This document shows, piece by piece, positions 56,691 to 64,000 of a DNA stretch of 64,000 nucleotides. The notes below the pieces were generated by a model that was given only the letters and a program-made list of their open reading frames with translations, was not told the DNA's origin and searched no databases. Origin of the DNA: Manis javanica (lineage: Eukaryota > Chordata > Mammalia > Pholidota > Manidae); NCBI RefSeq assembly GCF_040802235.1, contig NC_133157.1:33559501-33623500 (forward strand), in the 5' to 3' direction. The position numbers and the translations under genes were made by a program. Each line of letters begins with the position of its first letter. The stretch's first letter is position 1.

Positions 56691-57189
56691 CTTCCTTACC
56701 TTTGCAAAGCAGGGCACAGGACATGGGACTGTTTAATTACCATCTTTCCAGGTTAATTGAAGCTCCATATTCTAAAGCCCGCTTTTAACTCCCCTAAACA
56801 AGTTCAATTTAAAGTGTGGTGGTAATTTGACTCTTTTGTTAAAATTAAGTCCTTAATGTAAAAATTAAATGACAAAATGGAAAACCACTGGGCATAGAAA
56901 ATCCACCCTGGGTTTAACGAAGTCTTTTAAGTCAGGGACTGAAGTGAGATTCACTGCTCAATGTGGGTGGGGGGGCTCACTCTACATTTTGGTCCTTGAG
57001 GCTTATGTTCTGGCAAGCTTTTAAAAGAAGAGGATAAAAACTAATTTTTATGAGAGCCCTACTTCTGTGGTGGGGTGATTAGGAAACTATTGTGTTAAGT
57101 TTGGGCTTCTCCAAGTTTAGCACCCCAACTCCCAATGTTTGGAGCAAAGCCTTTAATATTCTACCCATGGTTGAATCTCATGGACACAA
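56691..57189. other. Unique sequence, nothing recognised
   Basis: AT-rich, without gene or named repeat. Confidence 0.4.
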
Positions 57190-57305
57190 TGAACTAAAGA
57201 AGCCAGAGACAAAAGAGTTCATATTGGATGATTCCATTAATATGAAGTTCAAATACAGGTGAGACATTTACAGTGATGGTGATCAGAAATTGGTTGCCTC
57301 TGACA
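57190..57305 (+). repeat. L1 ORF2-end fragment
   Basis: 'gaagccagagacaaaagagt' and 'ggatgattccattaatatga' are L1 ORF2 3' landmarks. Confidence 0.75.
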
Positions 57306-57544
57306 CGTGTTCACATCAGAGTCAGATCCTGAATACTTTTATGAGGTCTTGGTAATGCAGAAAGAGGGGCACATGGCTCCCTCAGTTCTGGGAAGATGTC
57401 TGTGTTACTGGCTCGCCTTCAAAGTGTGGCTTGGGTCACACATTGGCAGGAGGGGGTCACGGCCTGGCCCCCAGCACAGTCTTCTGTGTTCTCTGTGGGG
57501 GCTTCTGCTTGTTCTCCCAGCCTCCCACATGGCTTCTCCTCTCG

Positions 57545-57855
57545 CTACCCTGCCCCACACCCAGCACTAATGCCTCCTGCGCCCTTTCCTCCTGGTGCCT
57601 TTGCACAACACTGTCCCTCCTGCTGAACTGACCTTCTCAGTCTTGTTCACTTGCAATTTGTTCATCCTTCATATCATAGCAGTTGTTCCTCTGCCTCCAG
57701 GGATGGCATTAAACACGCCCTTCGCTTGTCACTATTTGCTTATGTGTCTGTTTCTGCCATCAGACTGGGTGAGCTTTTGGGGGCAAAACTGTCTTTGTAC
57801 CTGAAATGCCTGACACAATGCTTGGCACTGAGTGGGGATCTAAAAGTGATGTTTG
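57545..57855 (+). repeat. L2 LINE 3' part
   Basis: 'gcctttgcacaacactgtcc', 'ttcctctgcctccagggatg', 'ggtgagcttttgggggcaaa' and 'ctgacacaatgcttggcact' follow L2 to near its end. Confidence 0.65.
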
Positions 57856-58264
57856 TCACTGAGTTGTTGGTTTATGAATGGGAAATGGAGAGCTGTAGAC
57901 AAATGTCCTTTGTCATAACCATTCATTCATTCACAACTATATTTCTGTTATGAATAAACAAGGTGGAGAAACACATGACTCAAATGACCCTCTGGGAAAG
58001 GCCCTACTTGGTGACTTGGAGTCTGTAGGCACAGGTGTAGACTGTCTCCAGCTCCAGAGTGGGCACAGAATGGCTCTACAAGACAGAGAGACGAAACTGA
58101 CGCTGGCTGGGGGGAGTGCTGGAGGAATGTCGGGCAGGGATGGGGAGAAGACAGAGTGGATATAGGGAGCCCCAAGGACAGTTAAAAGCTATGCTCTGTT
58201 TGATGTAACATCTCCCCATAGCCCCAAATTCTTCACTAAAGTTCCCGAAACTCATGAAATTTTT

Positions 58265-58420
58265 AATGGGAGTGTTTGTGTGTATAACTGAGTACACGTG
58301 TGAGAGCATGTGTGTGTCTATGTGTATAAAAATGAGTGTGAACATGTGTGATGCAAGAATATGCATGTGTGTGAGCAGGTGAGAGCATGTATGTGGGTAT
58401 GTGTGTGGGGACTGAAATAG
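58265..58420 (+). repeat. Degenerate TG-rich tract
   Basis: Over about 150 bp the + strand is alternating T/G broken by short interruptions ('gtgtttgtgtgtataact', 'gcatgtgtgtgtctatgtgt', 'gtatgtgtgtgg'). It is a decayed dinucleotide microsatellite. Confidence 0.8.
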
Positions 58421-58744
58421 GTCTGTGTTTCCTGCCTGGATTGTTTCAGGAGTGAGGCCGAGGCAGCAGGAGGAAGTCAGCTTTGGCATCTCTCAGGCAT
58501 CTCTCAATGGTAAAAACCACAGACTGTGTGGTTGGAGCCAAATCTCTGAGCGGCCAGTAGCTTCCAGTGAGATCTCAGTCACCCATCCCAGGGACAGTCA
58601 GGAGTCTCGTCAAAAGAGGCAATCTTGGTTGCCAGGCAGTGCCTATCTGAAACCCTGTGCTGAGGAGTAAGGCCTTCTGAGACAGCGAGGGAAAGGCGAT
58701 CATGAATGATGAGTTTGCCCTGGACTCTGCCTGGCCTTGCCATC

Positions 58745-58767
58745 CTTCGCCTCTAATGGAGGCGAAG
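58745..58767. other. Perfect 9-bp inverted repeat (hairpin)
   Basis: CTTCGCCTC (58745-58753), loop TAATG, GAGGCGAAG (58759-58767). No poly-T follows. Confidence 0.9.
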
Positions 58768-58784
58768 CAAAGTGCTTTTGGGAT

Positions 58785-59110
58785 ACAGAGATGAACCCAA
58801 CACAGGACCTGCACTGGGGGCTCCCAGTCTATTGCGGGAAACTTAGAGTGTAAGTATATGACTGAAAACCATTAGATATGGGCTAAGGTGAGGAAGTACA
58901 CATAGGCTGGAAGGGAGGTACAGCTGAGAGAGACACCGGAAGTGCCTGGAGCAGAAGGGAAGCCTTGTTCCCATGGAAGGTGTGACCAGGCTGACAGGGT
59001 TGAGGGAAGCAAAGGAAGGAGGGCATTTTCAGCAGGAAACTCAGGATGAGCAAATTCTCACAGGAGTGAAAGTGTGTGGGCATCTGGGGGGAATGGAACA
59101 GAGTGGGGAG
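58785..59110. repeat. Old dispersed mammalian repeat, family not named
   Basis: 'gatacagagatgaacccaac', 'gggctcccagtctattgcgg' and 'agagtgtaagtatatgactg' fit the same family as 34955-35100. Confidence 0.45.
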
Positions 59111-59649
59111 AAAGCAGATGAGCAGGACAAGAAACCTGCAGCTGGCTGGGGAGGGCCCTGAGTGCTGCCCCTGGGAAGGTAGTCCCTAGCAGGGTCACCT
59201 CAGGCTGCCCTCAGCCCAGCAGACACCCTGCAGGTGGGGCCCAGGCATCCCAGCACATCCCTCCGGGACCCAGGCTCCTGTCTTCTGAGTGCAGACTGTG
59301 GGAACCTGGGCCCCACCTGATCCTGGTGCTGTTTATGTTGTGAGCTGCTGCAGGTGCAGGACAGAAGGCCACAGATCATTTGCATGGGATGGAGACCACA
59401 TTTTCAGTTTCCCTCACAAAGGGCAAATTTCACTTTCACAGCTCTCCTTTCCCCATCACTACCATACCAGTTTCTCCCCCGTACCTCAGGAGTCGGCTGT
59501 CACAGGCACCCCAGCTTTCCTCTGTCGTGTTTCTGCCTCACTAGCCTCTAGGGCTCTGAAAAGCTCAACATCCAGCCCTTGATGGAGGCTTCGTGCCTCT
59601 TCCAAACCCTGCCCCCTGCCCCATTCCCTGCTCATGCACAGAGTCCCAC
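59111..59649. other. Unique sequence, nothing recognised
   Basis: No gene or named repeat. Confidence 0.4.
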
Positions 59650-59800
59650 AGTGGGAGGCAGCGGCCTGGGTACCAGCTCTGGCTCTGCCCCTAACTTGTT
59701 ATGGGATATGTGGTGCTCTCTGGGCCTCAGTTTCCACATATGTACCATAGTAGGTTTTACGCTTGATAATTTCTAAAAGCCCTTGTAGAATAGCAACTTT
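59650..59800 (+). repeat. MIR SINE fragment
   Basis: 'gtaccagctctggctctgcc' and 'tctctgggcctcagtttcca' are the MIR 5' part and core. Confidence 0.7.
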
Positions 59801-60344
59801 CTAATCTTGACAGTTTCTTTGTTGTGGTAACCCCACGACAATATTTCACAGCAAGTGTTGAGGCTTGTGTTAGCCCCTGACAGTCTAGGAACTCGAGGTC
59901 TTTCAGCACCTCCACCCATTCTCTGGATCTGCTACTGCTCCTCACAGCCTTCCCAATTTTCTCTGTCCTCAGGTGTGGCTCCTGTATCTATCTTCATGTT
60001 CATTTGCTCCCCGACCCTCTGGATGACTCTGTGGGGAGGTGTTACTTAGGAGGCACTTAGGTCACCATCCTGAAAGAGCTCCTGGCCAGTGGGATGGTCT
60101 TTTCCTCTGGCCTCTGGCTCCCATGCCCTAGCCCAGTGCATGGCAATGCCTAAAGCTTCTTGCAAACCGCTGCCATCTGAGCAGAGGGTGCCTAGAGGGG
60201 ATTAGGCTGTCAAGACTCAATTTTAAAACACTGCATACATTTTCCACTTGCTCCTAAGTTGTTGAAGTTTTTAAAGAAGCCGTTTTTTTGTCGACATAGT
60301 GTGGGAGACAGAGATATGGGGCTAAGGAGGAGGGTCCAAAGTCT

Positions 60345-60480
60345 AGGCCTCCCTCTTCCTCTGACTTGAGGTATGACCATGAGCAAGTCTTGTCCCCATT
60401 CTGGGCTGTTTCCGCATCTGTGAAATGGGGGTGAAGTAGGGAGGACCAGAGTGGACAAGACAGTCTTTTAGGCCCTTTGC
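60345..60480 (+). repeat. MIR SINE fragment
   Basis: 'tgaccatgagcaagtcttgt' and 'gtttccgcatctgtgaaatg' are the MIR core. Confidence 0.7.
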
Positions 60481-61551
60481 AGCTCTGATATCCACCAGAA
60501 TGTCAAGATTCCTGCCATGCCAGGGTTTTGCCATCCCTTGCAGATGGTGCTGTGTGCATAACCTGGCTTGCTGATGGGAAGGGAGGGTTAATGAAAAGAG
60601 GAGGCTCTTCTGGAGCAGACAGACAGGCTTCGGAGGCCAGGTCTGTGGTAGGTTGGCAGGGGAATCCAGAGTGACCCAGGAGACCAAGGTTAATTGAGGC
60701 GATGAAACCAGAAACTCCCCCGAGTAGCCAAGGGCAGGAGGGTTGCCATGCAAATCAGCAGGAAGAGATGATTAATGGGTGTAGGCACAGAAGCGAGGTG
60801 GCTGGTGACCCATGACTTGTCCAGGACGATAGTGGGTCCTCTGGGACCCCCGAGGCTCCATTGGGGGTGGGTGTGGAGGATGAGGTGAGATGTGAACGGA
60901 GACCAAGGCCAAGGCGAGTTTGACAATCTCCCCTTCCAGCAAGTTTAAGCAGGTAGGGCTGGCCAGGGAGAGGGGGCCGGTGAGGGAGGGGTGAGGGGCA
61001 CGCAGATGGTTTCCATTTCAGGGAGGTTCCGTGTTCTGCCCAGCCTCTGCCGCCTTCTTAGGGTGGGGAAGGGGTGCAAGAAGAGGAAGAAGCAGGGACT
61101 TTTCTGAGGCTGAGGTTAACTATGAGCAACACGCCTGCATCTCATAATTATTACAATTTGCAGACCCTCTGGGGAGCTTCCTCCTGGCCCTGGTCCCATT
61201 CTCAGCAGATGCTTGAACCTCCTCTACAGCTGTGGCCGTGCACCCCCAGGGACCAGGAGCCCATTGTGTCCCAGGCACCTTGTCCCACTGTTGGAAACTC
61301 CAGGCAGGAAGGGCTCCCTGGCAGCAAGCCAAGGCCTGCACCCCCAGCTGCATCAGCGTTTGGCACAATAAACCCCACTGGTGTTTAGCTTGGTTCTGGT
61401 CTATGGAGAAATTTTATGTAGGAAACAGGAATAACTAACAATTACCATGGTACAAAAGTTACCTGGCAGGCCTGCTGCCATATTCTAGGGAAATAGGATT
61501 TTCTCAAATCCTGAGTTCTGCCTCAGTTTCCTTATCTGAGACAAAGATCAC
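60481..61551. other. Unique sequence, nothing recognised
   Basis: G+C-rich with several chance ORFs; no gene or named repeat. Confidence 0.4.
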
Positions 61552-61925
61552 TGTGATGGTTAATTTTTTGTGTCAACTTGGCTAGGCTATGGCGCCCAGG
61601 TGTTTGGTCAAACACTAGTCTAGATGTTGCTGGACAGGTATTTTGTAGATGTGATTTACATCTACAACAAAGTGACTGTAAGTAAAGATTACCCTCCACA
61701 ATGTGGGTGGGCCTCATCCAATTAGTTGAAGGCCTTAAGGGCAATAACAGGTTTCCTAAAGAAATTCTGCTTCCAAACTATAAAATAGAAATTGTGGGTT
61801 TTTGCCCTGCTGGCCTGCCTCATGGATTTCTGACTTGCCAGCCTCCACAACTGTGTGAGTATAAATCAGTCTTTCTCTCTATACATTTCCTATTGGTTTG
61901 TTTCTTGGAGAACCTGACTGATACA
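61552..61925 (+). mobile_element. Solo LTR of 374 bp, MaLR/ERVL-like
   Basis: It runs from TGTGATGG to GATACA, with 'gtgtcaacttggctaggcta', 'gtgggtgggcctcatccaat', 'gacttgccagcctccacaac' and 'cttggagaacctgactgata' inside. The flanks ATCAC (61547-61551) and ATCGC (61926-61930) are a 5-bp target-site duplication with one CpG-type change. The LTR is structurally complete and no internal viral genes are present. Confidence 0.85.
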
Positions 61926-61930
61926 ATCGC

Positions 61931-62439
61931 CTGTGCAGAGGTAGGTCTTAAGGACACCTAAGTCCTTAAGAGAAATTAATGGGTAAGAGGACTAATATTA
62001 AAAAAAGTACTATTTTGTGCAGTTTTGTATTCATCTAAAACCCATCTCCAAGCGTCCAGTACATCTCCCTAGTCAAAAACCATGATGGTTGTCCATTGTT
62101 ACCATTGCCATGGTATCAGCTACTTTTTATGAATCACTTCTGTCAGACACTATGCTAGTAATATATATAGCTCATATGTATTTGATACTTTAACTCTTGC
62201 AGGAGAGAGGGTATTATCCCCACAGTATAGTGGAGGAAAATCAAACACAAGGACCACACTCTTTGGCCTGAAATTCAGAGCCTCAATTCTCTTGCCAATT
62301 TATCTCCCTCTACCGCCCCTCTTATCACCCTTAGTCAAGGCAAATGGACTAAACCCTCTTACTCAAGTGTGCCCTAGATTTTCCTACATACAGGCTATTG
62401 CCTATATCCAGCTTTCCCCCAAATACATTTCCTCTTATC
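61931..62439. other. Mostly unique sequence
   Basis: A weak reverse MIR may lie at 62110-62250 ('gtattatccccacagtatag'). No gene. Confidence 0.4.
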
Positions 62440-62650
62440 CTACATGTCAAGGTCTTCCCTGTGCTCCAAGGATGAATTCAATGCCACCTCCTCTATGAAG
62501 TTTTCCTGGGTCATTGCCACCACTGACCCGGGAAGTGACTTCCTCCTGCCCAGGCACGCACCACCATCCATTTCAGGGTTTTCCTCTCCCACTTAAACTG
62601 GAAGCCCTCGGAGGGCACGAAACCTGTCTGATGGATTATGACAGATGACA
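62440..62650 (+). repeat. L2-like LINE 3' part
   Basis: 'caatgccacctcctctatga', 'agttttcctgggtcattgcc' and 'ggaagccctcggagggcacg' resemble the L2 3' region. Confidence 0.5.
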
Positions 62651-63269
62651 GTACTGAAACCCATAGGGTTTCTTTCTAAAGTGGACAGTTTTGATTGGAG
62701 AAGAAATTAGTCCTCCTGGGCTAAACTTCCCTATGGAAGTGTATATGTGGCTGTTTTCTGAAAAATCAGGTTGTTTCTGCTCTAGTATATAGTTGACTTC
62801 TTTTCTTCTTTACTCTTATCTTCCATTTGAATGACAGACCTCACATTGATAAATTAGGACGTTTCTTCTTGTTTTGTCTGCCTACTTGTTTTGTTTGACA
62901 CAGCAAAACCAGCAAGGTCTGTAACTCCTAAAGTCTAATACGAGCCCCATATTCATCATCTCCAGCCTTGAAGCCACCTTCCTGGAGGGGCCACTGTGGA
63001 CCTATCCATTTGGAAGGGCAACCTCCCAGTCCAGGGTACTAAAGTTTTAGTGACCCCTAATCTGGTAATATTATGTATTGAATGGTGTTGGAGACCAGTG
63101 AATTAAATACATTTACTAAAGCCTAACAGTGAGGAAAGGTAAACATGACATGGTCTCTCTCTTTATTCTGTCAGCAGGTGTCTGAGCCCCTACGCTACCC
63201 CAGGAAGCATGTTCTTTGTAGGGCTCAGTGCACTGGTACAGGGTCTATCTTCTCTAAGCTGTATGGACC

Positions 63270-63380
63270 CCCTGAGGGCATGGATAACCTGTTGGCTCCT
63301 CACTGTATCTTGGCTTTAGTGCAGTGCCTGGCACGTAACAGCTGTCTTAAAAATACCTATTGTAGAACTGAATGACATTT
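63270..63380 (+). repeat. L2-like LINE 3' tail
   Basis: 'ctgagggcatggataacctg', 'tggctttagtgcagtgcctg' and 'gcacgtaacagctgtctt' fit the L2 3' tail. Confidence 0.5.
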
Positions 63381-64000
63381 GTATCTGTCTTACCAACTAG
63401 AGAAAATGAGAGCTCCTCATGAGTAGGGAGCCCTTGAGGTCAGCACAGAGCTGGCTCAGGTGAGATGCTCAAGAAACATTCACTGAGCTGCCTAGGTGAC
63501 CCTGGCTCAGTGGATGTCCAGCATGGGCCATGCCTGACCAGCACACCAGTCTGTGGGCTCCCCTGTGCTTCTGCTGAGGGAACCGTGGCTCTTGCTTTCT
63601 TATGTGACCTCTTCTTGTGGCTTTGGGGATCGAGCTGTTGAATTGTGTGGAAGCTAAAACCAGAAACCCACCTTGGTGAAGCTGCTACAGAACAACCAGT
63701 TCTAAGCACGCAAGGCTAGTTGTGGGGACATGGTACGTACTGTACTGGGGTTTTCCATTGAAACAGTGTCTAATGGAGGTATTATGTTCATTGAGGGATT
63801 ATGATGCCTAAATTTTCCTAAAACAACTGCAAGTGTGACATCTCAGCAACTATCACAGCACACTTACATAAAGTTCCTAGGCTCTGCACAAGCATGTCTA
63901 AGCAATTGGTTGGTGAGGCATGAATGAGGAGTCACTTGTGGCGCCACAAGGAATCAGTTGGAAGACACCTTCCTGGGACAGGGCCTGGGCCTGACATGAG
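63381..64000. other. Unique sequence to the window edge
   Basis: No gene or named repeat. Confidence 0.4.

Larger units (their letters stand above)
19481..64000. other. Intergenic region upstream of GRHPR
   Basis: No ORF here looks like a conserved protein and no spliced gene could be assembled. Recognisable content is repeats from old mammalian families plus a few younger L1 tails, listed separately. In human the next gene in this direction is ZCCHC7, which would lie past 64000. Unique stretches may hold regulatory elements or non-coding transcripts that sequence reading alone cannot show. Confidence 0.7.

Overview
This window is mammalian nuclear DNA: two intact vertebrate genes with GT-AG introns and a CpG-rich promoter, followed by a long spacer full of old mammalian repeats (L1, L2, MIR, hAT-Charlie and MaLR-type LTRs). 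The gene pair ZBTB5-GRHPR, tail to tail, matches human 9p13.2 read in reverse. No Alu, rodent B1/B2, carnivore CAN, horse ERE or ruminant Bov SINE was seen. The youngest insertions (41988-42187 and 48552-48597) are L1 3' tails whose sequence I associate from memory with pangolins (Manis). A laurasiatherian, possibly a pangolin, is my best reading; the species is inference.

Layout. 1-3676 is the 3' part of a ZBTB5 intron. 3681-5711 is the complete single-exon ZBTB5 coding sequence (+ strand, 676 aa, BTB domain plus two C-terminal zinc fingers), with a 3' UTR of about 2.4 kb to a poly(A) signal at 8085-8090. About 0.85 kb of spacer with a G-rich tract separates it from GRHPR. GRHPR lies on the minus strand: nine coding exons between 19281 and 9174, total 987 nt (328 aa plus stop), all with consensus splice sites and an intact NADPH site and catalytic residues. 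Its promoter is a GC-box CpG island at about 19282-19480. From about 19.5 kb to 64 kb I see no protein-coding gene. In the human order the next gene would be ZCCHC7, beyond the right edge.

The two genes do not share a pathway. ZBTB5 is a nuclear transcription repressor and GRHPR a metabolic enzyme that detoxifies glyoxylate. Their only visible link is the convergent arrangement.

The most interesting sequence is in the spacer. At 23043-23095 there is a tRNA-Met copy cut off in the T arm, lacking a poly(A) tail and flanked by a 14-bp target-site duplication: a 'tailless' tRNA retropseudogene inside an old L1. A 46-bp L1 insertion has a 12-bp duplication. A segment of about 450 bp ends in AATAAA plus poly(A) and sits between near-identical 34/35-bp direct repeats. 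There is also a 28-bp perfect direct repeat 656 bp apart, and a long inverted pair of L1 3' ends. I found no convincing new biological system.
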